Positions 34,594-44,550 of a stretch of 64,000 nt of DNA are shown here, piece after piece. Source of the stretch: Pseudomonas sp. LS1212. Lineage in GTDB: Bacteria > Pseudomonadota > Gammaproteobacteria > Pseudomonadales > Pseudomonadaceae. Under the pieces are notes generated by a model. That model worked only from the letters and a program-made list of their open reading frames with translations. It searched no databases and was not told where the DNA came from. The stretch spans positions 1,401,001 to 1,465,000 of the forward strand of contig NZ_CP102951.1 of assembly GCF_024741815.1 (NCBI RefSeq). The letters are read 5' to 3'. The translations under genes were made by a program, and so were the position numbers. The number at the start of each line of letters is the position of its first letter. Within the stretch, counting starts at the first letter, position 1.

Positions 34594-34734
34594 AACGGCG
34601 TTTCATGGTCGAGGATCCATGGCGGTCTATATAGTCATTGACTGCCGCTGGCGGCATCGGTTCGGCGGGGGTGGACGCACCGGAGGCCGAGGCATACCCT
34701 TGAAGTTTTCGCCTGGTGTCAAAAGGACCCCGCC

Positions 34735-35709
<975 letters not shown>

Positions 35710-35753
35710 CCTGCAGCGGTTTTATTACCGGATCCTCAAGACAGATTGTCATC

Positions 35754-35775
35754 CTGGCCGGTTATTGCCGGCCAG
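35754..35775 (+). terminator. hairpin after cysK
   Basis: CTGGCCGG (35754-35761) pairs with CCGGCCAG (35768-35775), loop TTATTG. Lies 44 bases past the cysK stop; no U-tract. Confidence 0.5.
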
Positions 35776-35909
35776 GGTTCGGACTATCATGACAATCGCA
35801 TACAACCGACGGCCAGAGTGTGCAGGGTGGTCGCCGGGATAGTTGTATCCGCCACGCTCTGATTGATGACAGTTTCTGGTTACCCGATTGCTGACACAAG
35901 GAGTGATGC

Positions 35910-36549
35910 ATGACCCTATCCTTTGCCGCCAAGGCCGTGGTCTTGTCGCTGTTTCTGGGTAGTACGCTGTATGTCCATCTACGCGGCAAGGCCCGCTTGC
36001 CGTTGCTGCGCCAGTTCGTCAACCACTCGGCGTTGTTCGCCCCGTACAACGCGTTGATGTATCTGTTTTCCGGCGTGCCATCTGAACCCGCACCGCGATC
36101 CCTTTGCCGGCTCCGTGCGCTACCACCTGGGGCTGTCGACGCCGAACTCCGATGATTGCCGGATCTACGTCGACGGCCAGGTGTATGCCTGGCGTGACGG
36201 TGAAGACGTCATGTTCGACGAAACCTACGTGCACTGGGTGAAAAACGAAACCGGGCAGACCCGGGTGATCCTCTTCTGCGATATCGAACGCCCCTTGAAC
36301 AATGGGCTGATAAGCCGAATCAACCGTGGCGTCAGTGCTTTCCTCGGGCGTGCCACCGCGCCGCAGAATCTCGACGACGAACGCGTGGGCGGGATCAACC
36401 AGGCCTATGCCTGCAGCAAGCGCTTCAGCAATGGCATCAGTGGCTGGGTCAAGCAGATGAAGCGTCGCTATCCCAAACTTTATCGCGTGCTGCGGCCGGT
36501 ACTGGCGGTGTTCGTGCTGGTGTTGCTGGGCCAGTGGTTGTTCGGTTGA
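35910..36549 (+). pseudogene. lpxO: lpxO-like aspartyl/asparaginyl beta-hydroxylase, internally deleted
   Basis: LpxO hydroxylates the 2-position of lipid A secondary acyl chains. The gene is in two frames. The first (from 35910) gives the N-terminal anchor MTLSFAAKAVVLSLFLGSTL through LMYLFSGVPS. The second resumes near 36077 as LNPHRDPFAGSVRYHLGLS, with HRDPF carrying an iron ligand, and runs through GEDVMFDETYVHWV and a C-terminal membrane helix to 36549. About 95 residues expected between these parts (the front half of the catalytic domain) are missing and the frame is shifted, so the product is surely inactive. The 3' end overlaps the convergent transporter by 70 bases. Confidence 0.8.
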
Positions 36550-37430
36550 TCTTTTGCCGGCTTGAGCACAAACCACAGCGCCACGGCAATCAGCAGGCCG
36601 CCGTAGAGATGCGCCATCGACAAGGGTTCATCGAGCAGCCAGTAACCCCAGAGCACGCCGAAGGGGGGGATCAGGAAGGTCACGGTCATGGATTTGACCG
36701 GGCCGATCTCGCTGAGCAGGCGGAAATACAGGATGTAGGCGAGCGCCGTGCACACGAGCCCCAAGCCCAGCAGCGACAACCAGACACTCCAGCCACCCCA
36801 ACTGGCCGGTGGCTGGGTCAGCGCGCTGTAGCCGAACAGCGGCAGCAACAGCAGCGTGGCGCCGAGCATGCTGCCCAATGCCGCCAAGCGGCTGTCCAGC
36901 CCGCCGCGCTGGTCGAGCCAGCGCCGCGCCAGGAACCCTGCGAAACCGTAACAGGTGGTCGCGGCCAGGCATGAAAGGGCGCCTTGCAGCAGGGCCAGAT
37001 CGAATTCCACGGGACCGGCGCCGCTCAACACACCGACACCGAACAGCCCGAGGAAGATGCCGGTCAGTTTGCTCAAGGTCATTGGCTCGCGAAAGAACAG
37101 GCCGCCGATCAATACACCCATCAACGGGGTGGTGGCATTGAAAATCGCCGAGTAACCGGCGGGCAGTACCTGGGCGGCCAGCGAATACATGGCTGCGGGG
37201 ATGCCGGAGTTGATCATGCCCAGCACCAGGCAGACCTTGAGTTTGCCTCGGAAATTCCAGTCGATGCGCATCAGCGCCAGAATCACCAGCAGGCCGGCGG
37301 CGGCAATCGACACACGGAAAAAAGCCGTAGGCATCGCACCGATCACTGGCGCGATGATGCGCATGAACAAAAAGCTCGCGCCCCAGATGGCGGCGAGCAA
37401 CAGCAGGTGGATAGCGGCAGTGGGGCTCAC
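36480..37430 (-). CDS. EamA/DMT-family transporter (RhaT-like)
   Basis: A 316-residue drug/metabolite transporter with ten hydrophobic segments in two EamA repeats (about 5-135 and 148-280), e.g. AIWGASFLFMRIIAP at the start, GVLIGGLFFREPMTL ending repeat 1 and FGVLWGYWLLDEPLS ending repeat 2. It starts at GTG 37430 with GGAG six bases upstream. The C-terminal tail beyond residue 290 (NNHWPSNTSTNTAS) is encoded across the lpxO 3' end, perhaps a run-on since the deletion or a normal overlap. Substrate unknown. Confidence 0.88.
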   Translation of the reverse strand: MSPTAAIHLLLLAAIWGASFLFMRIIAPVIGAMPTAFFRVSIAAAGLLVILALMRIDWNFRGKLKVCLVLGMINSGIPAAMYSLAAQVLPAGYSAIFNATTPLMGVLIGGLFFREPMTLSKLTGIFLGLFGVGVLSGAGPVEFDLALLQGALSCLAATTCYGFAGFLARRWLDQRGGLDSRLAALGSMLGATLLLLPLFGYSALTQPPASWGGWSVWLSLLGLGLVCTALAYILYFRLLSEIGPVKSMTVTFLIPPFGVLWGYWLLDEPLSMAHLYGGLLIAVALWFVLKPAKDQPNNHWPSNTSTNTASTGRSTR

Positions 37431-37538
37431 GGTGATCTCCAGATCCTTTTGGCAGGGGCGGGAGTGTTACTGAGCGCTGAGGGCGGCGCAATCGGGATAT
37501 TGCGGTCGAATTGGGCTTGTGGTGCCTGGGCGGGCCCC

Positions 37539-37632
37539 ATCGCTGGCAAGCCAGCTCCCACAAGGTACAGCTGTGTTCACGCAAATGGCATTCTGGGCGC
37601 TGAACCTTTGTGGGAGCTGGCTTGCCAGCGAT
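37539..37632. repeat. REP pair, inverted arms
   Basis: Arms 37539-37563 and 37608-37632, exact reverse complements of the GCTGGCAAGCCAGC type with terminal CACAA/TTGTG. It fills the 323-base gap between the transporter and aceK; I see no gene there. Confidence 0.9.
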
Positions 37633-37753
37633 GAGGCCCTGACAGCCAACATAGAACCCCCCGCAAACGTGACCACCCAGCCACAGATTGCGCTTTTCCA
37701 AAGCCCGGTCGATGGATAAGCTCAGGCTTTCGAATTCCCGCAGAGGACGTTTT

Positions 37754-39475
37754 ATGCCCCAGCAATGGCCGGCCGCCGATATCGCTCGAAGGATCCTCGA
37801 TGGCTTCGACAATTACCGCGAGCATTTTCGCCAGATCACCGATGGGGCGCGTGCACGGTTCGAACAGGCGCAATGGCAGGGCACCCAGACGGCCTCCGCT
37901 GCGCGGATCAACCTGTATGAAGAAAAGGTCAGCGAGGTCACCGGTTGGCTGCGCAAGGGGTTCGAGGCGGAGGGGCTGCTGGATGTCGGACTCTGGCCGC
38001 TGGTCAAGAGCGCCTACATCAGCCTGATCGACCTGCGCCTTGACGATGAGTTGGCCGAAACCTGGTACAACTCGATTTTCTGTGGGCTGTTCAGCCATGA
38101 CCTGATCAGCGACGGTTGCATGTTCATTCACACCACCCGGCCATCGATGCGCGTGCATGAGCGGGTGGCGCAAACGCGCACGTATCGGCCCGAAGGGGCG
38201 CTGTCGAGCATGCTCGCGCAGATCTTCGCCGAGTACTCGTTCGATGTGCCCTACGCTGATCTGGCGGGCGACCTGGGGCGTCTGCAAGGCCAATTGCGCG
38301 AAAGCCTGCCCGATTGGGTCTGCAAGGACCCCTCACTGAGCGTCGAATTGTTCTCCTCGGTGCTGTACCGCAACAAGGGCGCGTACCTGGTAGGGCGCAT
38401 TTTCACGCCCGATGAACAGTGGCCGCTGGTTATCCCGCTGCTGCACCGCGAAGGGCACGGCATCCAGATCGATGCGCTGATCACCGATGAAGCCGAAGTG
38501 TCGATCATCTTCTCCTTCACCCGTTCCTACTTCATGGTCGATGTGCCAGTGCCAGCCGAGTTCATCGGCTTTCTCAAGGGCATCCTGCCGGGCAAGCATA
38601 TCGCCGAGCTGTACACCTCGATCGGTTTCTACAAGCATGGCAAGTCCGAGTTCTACCGGGCGCTGATCAACCATCTGGCCAATACCGACGACCGCTTCAT
38701 CATGGCCCCGGGTGTGCGCGGCATGGTCATGAGTGTGTTCACCCTGCCGGGCTTCAATACCGTGTTCAAGATCATCAAGGACCGCTTCTCGCCGTCCAAG
38801 AACGTCGACCGGGCCACGGTGATCGAGAAGTACCGCCTGGTAAAGAGCGTCGACCGGGTCGGGCGCATGGCTGATACCCAGGAGTTTTCCGACTTCCGCT
38901 TTCCACTGAGCAAGTTCGACCCCGACTGCCTGGCCGAATTGCTGGAGGTTGCGGCCGGGACGGTGGAAGTCGAGGGCGATACCGTGCTGATCCGCCACTG
39001 CTGGACCGAGCGGCGCATGACCCCGTTGAACCTGTACCTGGAGAACGCCAACGAGGCGCAAGTACGCGAGGCACTGGATGACTATGGCCTGGCGATCAAG
39101 CAACTGGCGGCGGCGAATATCTTTCCCGGTGACATGCTGCTGAAGAATTTCGGGGTCACCCGTCACGGCCGGGTGGTGTTTTATGACTACGACGAGATCT
39201 GCTTCCTGACCGAAGCGAACTTCCGCTATATCCCGCCGCCACGGTACCCGGAAGACGAAATGGCTTCCGAGCCCTGGTATTCGATCGGGCCGCTGGATGT
39301 GTTTCCGGAGGAGTTTCCGCCCTTTCTGTTCGCCGATGCCGGCCAGCGGCGGCTGTTCAGCCAATTGCATGGCGAACTCTATGATGCCGATTACTGGAAG
39401 GGCCTGCAGGGCGCGATCCGTGATGGCAAGGTCATCGATGTGTTCCCGTACCGGCGCAAGGGGCGCAACGAGTGA
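37754..39475 (+). CDS. aceK: isocitrate dehydrogenase kinase/phosphatase AceK
   Basis: A 573-residue bifunctional enzyme that phosphorylates and reactivates isocitrate dehydrogenase, steering carbon between the TCA cycle and the glyoxylate shunt. The N-terminal regulatory half (to about 310) is followed by the kinase core: ATP loop region FTLPGFNTVFKIIKDRFSP with the lysine, and GDMLLKNFGVTRHGRVVFYDYDEICFL with the catalytic and DYDE metal residues. GAGGA precedes the ATG at 37754; the frame is open further upstream. aceA/aceB are not adjacent, which is normal in Pseudomonas. Confidence 0.96.
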   Translation: MPQQWPAADIARRILDGFDNYREHFRQITDGARARFEQAQWQGTQTASAARINLYEEKVSEVTGWLRKGFEAEGLLDVGLWPLVKSAYISLIDLRLDDELAETWYNSIFCGLFSHDLISDGCMFIHTTRPSMRVHERVAQTRTYRPEGALSSMLAQIFAEYSFDVPYADLAGDLGRLQGQLRESLPDWVCKDPSLSVELFSSVLYRNKGAYLVGRIFTPDEQWPLVIPLLHREGHGIQIDALITDEAEVSIIFSFTRSYFMVDVPVPAEFIGFLKGILPGKHIAELYTSIGFYKHGKSEFYRALINHLANTDDRFIMAPGVRGMVMSVFTLPGFNTVFKIIKDRFSPSKNVDRATVIEKYRLVKSVDRVGRMADTQEFSDFRFPLSKFDPDCLAELLEVAAGTVEVEGDTVLIRHCWTERRMTPLNLYLENANEAQVREALDDYGLAIKQLAAANIFPGDMLLKNFGVTRHGRVVFYDYDEICFLTEANFRYIPPPRYPEDEMASEPWYSIGPLDVFPEEFPPFLFADAGQRRLFSQLHGELYDADYWKGLQGAIRDGKVIDVFPYRRKGRNE

Positions 39476-39489
39476 GGTGATCCGGCGCG

Positions 39490-40368
39490 TCAGGATGAAG
39501 CGGCTGTTTTCAGGCATTCAAGGTTGTGCAAATCCTGGCGCACGTCGGCGATTTTGTGCCGCAAGCGCTGGCGCTGTGCCGGGGTGCTGTCTTTCATCAC
39601 GTCGACCAGCAGGCTGCGCACGGCCTGTTCATTCTGTTTTTGGGTCTGGCGATACTGGAGTGTCCATACGCTGTCGCGATCCTTGAGCAGGCGTTCGACT
39701 TGCTGCGCAAATTCCGGACGCTCGCGTTGCTGCATGGCCGCGATCAGTTGTGCCTGCCAACGTGCGCGGTTGTCGATCCACTGACGGTTCTGTTCACCCA
39801 GCGATTGCGCCCACGCCTGCACCCGTACCCGTTGGGCGGGGGTCAGGTCGCCCAGCCAGGCCGTCAGGCGCTTTTCCATGCGCTGGGCGCGATTGCCGAT
39901 TTGCCGCTCAAGCGGCGTGTTGACGTATTTCTCATGGCGTTTACGCACATCCTCGGCAAAGGTCTGACGCAATTCCCTGATTTGTTCGTCGTCAAACCCG
40001 CGCAGCAACTCGACCGCCGAAGGGGTGACGGCCTTGGCAACGTCAGCAATGGCCTGTTTCGCCTCTTTGGCGCGTGCTTGCAGCTGTTGATCGTTGACCT
40101 GATTGCTGGCCACCATCCGGTCGACCCGATCGAGCCAGCTCCGATAGACGGGCAACTGAGTGCTGCAGTGCCAGCGCAGGTGAACCTTGAGGCGCTCATC
40201 GAGCCAGGTTTTCTGCTGGGCATTCATGCTCAGGTAGTCATTCAATGACCAGGGAATGAGCAGGTCGAGGTTGCGATAGGCCAGATCGACGCTGGAACAG
40301 GCAAGCAGCAGGGTGCAGAGAATCGGCAACGACAACGCACGTACGGATACACGCAGGCAGCGATACAT
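39490..40368 (-). CDS. DUF6279-type lipoprotein
   Basis: A 292-residue lipoprotein with lipobox LLAC at C24 after a signal peptide (SVRALSLPILCTLLLAC). The mature part is helical and starts SSVDLAYRNLDLLIPWSLNDYLSM, then many basic and glutamine-rich helices (RQIGNRAQRMEKRLTAWLGDLTPAQRVRVQAW). This matches the DUF6279 pattern common in Pseudomonas. Function unknown. Convergent with aceK, 14 bases apart. Confidence 0.8.
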   Translation of the reverse strand: MYRCLRVSVRALSLPILCTLLLACSSVDLAYRNLDLLIPWSLNDYLSMNAQQKTWLDERLKVHLRWHCSTQLPVYRSWLDRVDRMVASNQVNDQQLQARAKEAKQAIADVAKAVTPSAVELLRGFDDEQIRELRQTFAEDVRKRHEKYVNTPLERQIGNRAQRMEKRLTAWLGDLTPAQRVRVQAWAQSLGEQNRQWIDNRARWQAQLIAAMQQRERPEFAQQVERLLKDRDSVWTLQYRQTQKQNEQAVRSLLVDVMKDSTPAQRQRLRHKIADVRQDLHNLECLKTAASS

Positions 40369-40587
40369 GGTCGAATCCTTGCGAGGGCATGCTTGTCTTT
40401 ATAGAACAACGGTGGCGGGTGCAGTTCCACTAAGCCGAGCAATCAGACGGCTGTACGAAGCGTTGCGAGAGGCGTTGAGTGAGGATCAGGTATCACACGA
40501 GGGTAATGCGAGGGAGGAGGCGGTGGGCTTTGGCTGATCGAGTGTCAGGGCGCCCACGGGCCTCAGGTGTTTCTTTGGTGCCGGGTA

Positions 40588-40776
40588 TTACTTCTTGCCC
40601 AGGCTGATGTGCTTGGACGGCGTGAAGGTCTGGCCGCTGACGCCTTTGGCGATTTGCTGGATTTCACCACCGGATTTCAGAAACGCGGCGATCTGATCGT
40701 TGATCGATTCGCTGGTTTCAACGGCGGGGGCTGGCTTCACTTTGCTGTTCGATGCTTTTACGCGCATGGCTGCCAT
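40588..40776 (-). CDS. small conserved-looking protein
   Basis: A 62-residue basic protein: MRVKASNSKVKPAPAV, an amphipathic helix SINDQIAAFLKSGGEIQQIAKGV and a basic end TFTPSKHISLGKK. Two starts (40776 and 40767) are possible. The SGGEIQQIAKGVSG stretch resembles small proteins next to stress genes in Pseudomonas but I cannot name a family. It is a real-looking gene by codon use. 40369-40587 shows no gene. Confidence 0.5.
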   Translation of the reverse strand: MAAMRVKASNSKVKPAPAVETSESINDQIAAFLKSGGEIQQIAKGVSGQTFTPSKHISLGKK

Positions 40777-41084
40777 TAACCTGTCTTGACATCAATATGG
40801 CCAGCCATTGTACACGAATATTCAACCTTTTTGTTAGCCAACTATCGGCTGGGAAATAAGCGGATAAATAGCGACCCGGGGTAAAAGTTGAAGCTTAAAA
40901 TAAACCCCTAACTCGCTGTTTTTACTGGGAAGTTCCCCGTTGTCCGCTGCCGGTCGGCTGCGCGGGCCTCGGACTGTCGCGACCCAGGGTCGCAGCCCGC
41001 GAAAATCGGGCCCTGAGCAAGGCTTGCAAGGCAAAACGAGCAATCTCGGGTAGAATGCTGCCCACGCAATGAGGATTTTCGGAA
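40777..41084. other. promoter region upstream of cvfB-like gene
   Basis: A gene-free 308 bases. A plausible -10 TAGAAT near 41051 preceded by GGG (extended type) lies 28 bases before the cvfB-like start, with AGGA as ribosome site. The minus strand must promote the 62-residue gene; an AT-rich patch at 40845-40910 is a candidate. No gene recognised. Confidence 0.4.
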
Positions 41085-41921
41085 ATGGCTTTAATCGGTC
41101 GCTACAACAGCTTGCAAGTGGTCAAACATACAGATTTCGGTTTATACCTCGACGGTGGCGCGGACGGTGAAATCCTGCTGCCCAATCGGTATATTCCTAA
41201 AGATATTCCCAGTGAAGATGAAGACTGGTTGAATGTTTTTGTTTATTTGGACAGCGAAGATAAATTAATCGCCACGACTGAAAAAACAAAACTTCAAGTC
41301 GGCGAGTTTGCCAGTTTGAAAGTCGTCGAAGTCAACAGCATCGGCGTGTTTCTCGACTGGGGCCTGCCCAAGGACCTGCTGTTGCCGTACTCCGAAGAAA
41401 AGCGCCAGATGAGCGCCGGTGAGTACTGCGTCGTGCATGCCTACCTGGACAAGCGCACCCGTCGCATCACCGCCACCGCGCGCCTGGACCGCTACCTGGA
41501 CAAGGTACCGGCCAACTATAAGGTCGGCCAGGAAGTCGATCTGCTGGTGGTCGAAGAAACCGACATGGGTTTCAAGGCGATCATCAACAACAAGCACTGG
41601 GGCCTTATCCACAAGAACGAAGTGTTCAAGTTCCTGCGTTCGGGCAAGCAAGAGAAAGGCTATATCAAAGAACTGCGTGCCGACGGCAAGATCGCCTTGA
41701 GCCTGCAGCCGGTTGGCCAGGATGCCAGCATCAGCCTGCACACCAAGATTCTCGACAAGTTGCGCGAGAACAAGGGTGTGCTGCCGGTCAGCGACAAGAG
41801 CGATCCACAAGTGATCAGCGGTTTGTTCGGTGTCAGCAAGGGCAACTTCAAGAAAGCGATCGGCGCACTCTACAAGGAAGGCAAGATCGTGATTCACGCC
41901 GACCGCATTGAACTGAGCTGA
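41085..41921 (+). CDS. S1 RNA-binding protein, CvfB family
   Basis: A 278-residue protein with three S1-like OB domains (about 1-60, 65-130, 145-205) and a C-terminal winged helix (PQVISGLFGVSKGNFKKAIGALYKEGKIVI). This is the CvfB/YitL architecture (GRYNSLQVVKHTDFGLYLDGG...GEILLPNRYIP). CvfB affects virulence gene expression in staphylococci; in Pseudomonas the role is not established. The first third uses more AT-rich codons than the rest. Confidence 0.88.
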   Translation: MALIGRYNSLQVVKHTDFGLYLDGGADGEILLPNRYIPKDIPSEDEDWLNVFVYLDSEDKLIATTEKTKLQVGEFASLKVVEVNSIGVFLDWGLPKDLLLPYSEEKRQMSAGEYCVVHAYLDKRTRRITATARLDRYLDKVPANYKVGQEVDLLVVEETDMGFKAIINNKHWGLIHKNEVFKFLRSGKQEKGYIKELRADGKIALSLQPVGQDASISLHTKILDKLRENKGVLPVSDKSDPQVISGLFGVSKGNFKKAIGALYKEGKIVIHADRIELS

Positions 41922-41939
41922 GTTGCCCGGGGCTGAGGC

Positions 41940-42320
41940 TCAGGGCTGCAGAAACTGGGCAAAGCCCACGCCAGTGCCGGCAGGTCGTACGTCCTTGAGG
42001 AACGAGTCCTTGTCGGCGCTGAGTTCCAGGCTGACCGTGGACTTGCGTTTGCCGGGGTTGCGCACGACCAGCCCCTCGAGTTTTTCCCGCATATAGACCG
42101 TCGGCACCTTCAAGTGCAGGAGCAGATCGGTCTGCGGGTTGTGCAGCAGCAAGTGCACCCATTCGTACTGGCCGATCTGCAGGCGCGCGACCGGGATATC
42201 GAACCACCAGATGTTGCGCTTGCCATCGAGCAGGGTGAAGTGGCAATTGTTGACGCCCAGCACCGCGCCGCCGAGTTCTTTGTTGCGGCGCGCAATGGCC
42301 AGGGGTTTGTCGAGTTTCAT
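41940..42320 (-). CDS. uncharacterised conserved protein
   Basis: A 126-residue mostly beta-stranded protein: MKLDKPLAIARRNKELGGAVLGVNNCHFTLLDGKRNIWWFDIPVARL, then WVHLLLHNPQTDLLLHLKVPT and a C-terminal FLKDVRPAGTGVGFAQFL. AGGAACC precedes the ATG at 42320 by two bases. Convergent with the CvfB-like gene. I do not recognise the family. Confidence 0.6.
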   Translation of the reverse strand: MKLDKPLAIARRNKELGGAVLGVNNCHFTLLDGKRNIWWFDIPVARLQIGQYEWVHLLLHNPQTDLLLHLKVPTVYMREKLEGLVVRNPGKRKSTVSLELSADKDSFLKDVRPAGTGVGFAQFLQP

Positions 42321-42435
42321 AAGGTTCCTACAGGTGTGAATCTTCAGCACAGCGTCAAAGATGCTGTGCATTCTGGTGGGAACGCCCGCAAACATAAAGT
42401 TAAAACTTGAGTGTGGGGCAGTCTGTCAGGGCCTC

Positions 42436-42490
42436 ATCGCTGGCAAGCCCGCTCTCACAGAGGGTGTGGGAGCGGGCCCGCCCGCGATCG
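42436..42490. repeat. short REP pair, mixed type
   Basis: Left arm 42436-42460 (GCTGGCAAGCCCGC, CTCTCACAG) and right arm 42465-42490 (GGGAGCGGGCCCGCCCGCGAT) are only four bases apart and imperfectly complementary. They lie in the 333-base gap before the yihY-like gene; no gene seen there. Confidence 0.8.
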
Positions 42491-42653
42491 AGCGCGCCAG
42501 CGCTCGCCAAGGCCCACAGAAAAATCAATTGAAACTCACACATTGAAACACTGCTGGTTGGTCGTCAATTAAGGTAATTTGATGTAATAAAAACCGGCCA
42601 CTGCCTTCGATATACGGCAGATAGATGAACATAGAGCGGCGAAAGGAGACGCT

Positions 42654-43601
42654 ATGTTTTTTCCGGATTTGCGCGGATTACCGCTGCACCGGGTACTGGT
42701 GCGTACGGTTCATGAATTCGCGGCTGATGAAATGTCGACCTACGCCTCGGCGCTGGCCTATCAGATGCTGTTTTCGCTGTTTCCCTTCCTGTTGTTCCTG
42801 ATCGCCCTGATCGGTTTCCTGCACCTGCCCGATTTCTTTTCCTGGTTGCGCCTGCAATCGGAGTTGGTGTTGCCGCCCCAGGCGCTGGAACAGGTCAATC
42901 CGGTCATTGACCAGTTGCAGCAGTCCAAGGGTGGGCTGCTCTCGGTCGGTATCGTCATTGCCTTGTGGACCGCTTCGGCTGGCGTGCGCTTGATGATGAG
43001 CGCGATGAACGCCGCCTACGACGTGGTGGAAGGGCGACCGGTATGGAAGCGGTTTCCGCTGTCGATTATCTACACGGTCGGTATCGCCGGCATGCTGCTC
43101 GCCGCTGCCGCACTGATGGTGATCGGGCCGCAGGTCATGGGCTGGCTGGCCGGGCAGATTGGCATGGAAGAGTTCATCGTCACCCTCTGGACCGTGCTGC
43201 GCTGGCCCTCGATCATCATCCTGCTGATGGTTTCGGTGGCCTTGATCTACTACGTGATGCCGGACGTGAAGCAAGAGTTTCGCTTCATCACCCCGGGTTC
43301 GGTACTGGCGGTACTGGTCTGGATCATCGCCTCGCTGGGTTTTGGTTATTACGTCAAGACCTTCGCCGACTACAACGCCATGTATGGCAGCATCGGGGCG
43401 ATCATTGTCCTGCTGCTGTATTTCTACATTTCCGCGGCCGTGCTGTTGCTTGGCGCGGAGATGAACGCGGTGATCGAGCACATGTCGGCCGAAGGCAAGG
43501 ATCCGGGCGAGAAGGATTTTGACGGGACAGGCCACGAACATGAGAAAAAGCATGTGTCGGGGCTGGGTCGCGACCACTCCCTGGATGCCGAGCACTTCTG
43601 A
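42654..43601 (+). CDS. YihY/BrkB-family membrane protein
   Basis: A 315-residue inner-membrane protein of the YihY (formerly RNase BN/BrkB) family. It begins with an amphipathic stretch and MSTYASALAYQMLFSLFPFLLFLIALIGFL, the family hallmark, followed by about five more membrane helices ending near residue 280, then a charged cytoplasmic tail rich in HEHEKKH. A GAAAGGAGA site precedes the ATG by six bases. Substrate unknown. Confidence 0.9.
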   Translation: MFFPDLRGLPLHRVLVRTVHEFAADEMSTYASALAYQMLFSLFPFLLFLIALIGFLHLPDFFSWLRLQSELVLPPQALEQVNPVIDQLQQSKGGLLSVGIVIALWTASAGVRLMMSAMNAAYDVVEGRPVWKRFPLSIIYTVGIAGMLLAAAALMVIGPQVMGWLAGQIGMEEFIVTLWTVLRWPSIIILLMVSVALIYYVMPDVKQEFRFITPGSVLAVLVWIIASLGFGYYVKTFADYNAMYGSIGAIIVLLLYFYISAAVLLLGAEMNAVIEHMSAEGKDPGEKDFDGTGHEHEKKHVSGLGRDHSLDAEHF

Positions 43602-43619
43602 GCGCGTCGTAACCGAAGA

Positions 43620-44036
43620 TCAAGGCGCGCGCTGCCACTGCAGCGCTATCAGTGGCTTGCTCCGTTGGTAGCGCACGAGCCGCTCGCAAAGCGAGCCTGG
43701 CAGGTCGCCGGCTTCGACAAAGCCCAGGCGGTGATAGAAATCAAAAAGTTCGGGATGGCAGAACAGCCAGATCGACGCCTCGCACTGCCCCTGTACCTGC
43801 TCGATCATGGCACGGGCCACGCCTTGCCCGCGCCATGCGGGATCCACCAGCAGGCCGGTCAACCAGAAGCCTTCGCTCACGGGCCGCAGGCACAGGGCGG
43901 CAACGATTTCGGCAGCCCTTGCCACCCACAACTGAGCATCGCAAGCGCTGCGCATGGGCGATCGATGGGCTCGGTAGAACTTGTCGAGCAATGGCCGTGA
44001 AAGGTCGGGTAGCAGGCTGTAGTGCAGGTCGGGCAC
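43620..44036 (-). CDS. GNAT-family acetyltransferase
   Basis: A 138-residue GNAT fold. The acetyl-CoA loop is LLVDPAWRGQGVARAMIEQV (R-G-x-G-V/L-A), and LFCHPELFDFYHRLGFVEAGDLP matches the C-terminal strand-helix. GTG at 44036 is the start. Substrate unknown. It is unrelated to its neighbours. Confidence 0.85.
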   Translation of the reverse strand: MPDLHYSLLPDLSRPLLDKFYRAHRSPMRSACDAQLWVARAAEIVAALCLRPVSEGFWLTGLLVDPAWRGQGVARAMIEQVQGQCEASIWLFCHPELFDFYHRLGFVEAGDLPGSLCERLVRYQRSKPLIALQWQRAP

Positions 44037-44264
44037 CGGAGTGAATCCTGTGGTAACTGTTACGGATTGGGTAAGAGTGAATGTCGGCGTTCAGGCTTTA
44101 ATAATCAACCTGAAGTTGTAACCTGTGCCTGTCCCGAACATTGAACAAGCAGGGATAAGGTACTTCGTGTTACGCCTGACGCTGTATTTGCGTAACAACT
44201 TCTTCCCGCCAGCTCGGCAAATGAAGTCAATCTTTCAATGCGATTGCTTTAAAGGCCATTGATC

Positions 44265-44519
44265 ATGAAAACCCTGTTAACCCTGGCCCTGGTCGGCTTC
44301 TCGACACTTGCGGCGGCCGGAGACGTCCAGACCGCCAGCCAGGCCCCGGCGGAAAAATACACCTATTCGACGGACCTGGATATTGCCAAAGTGGTGAGCA
44401 TCTCGTCGATCCCGGACGTCTGCGAAGTGGTGCCGGCGCAAATGACTTACGAAGATCATCAAGGGCAACGCCACACCCTCGAATATCGCGTAATGGGTAA
44501 CGGTTGCTCGAAATTCTGA
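44265..44519 (+). CDS. DUF2790-type small exported protein
   Basis: An 84-residue protein with a signal peptide (MKTLLTLALVGFSTLAAAG) and the DUF2790 pattern YSTDLDIAKVVSISSIPDVCEVVPAQMTYEDHQGQRHTLEYRVMGNGC, including two cysteines that could pair. Several paralogues per genome are usual in Pseudomonas and some respond to copper (from memory). The ATG at 44265 follows GGCCATTGATC. Its downstream neighbour is convergent. Confidence 0.8.
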   Translation: MKTLLTLALVGFSTLAAAGDVQTASQAPAEKYTYSTDLDIAKVVSISSIPDVCEVVPAQMTYEDHQGQRHTLEYRVMGNGCSKF

Positions 44520-44550
44520 TGCATTGCGCCGCAAGCCCGCGCGACGAGAT

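Noticed and set aside
40369..40587. Plus-strand frame ending in an acidic stretch near 40537
   Set aside because: Begins antisense to the lipoprotein gene, and no family features or ribosome site were seen.
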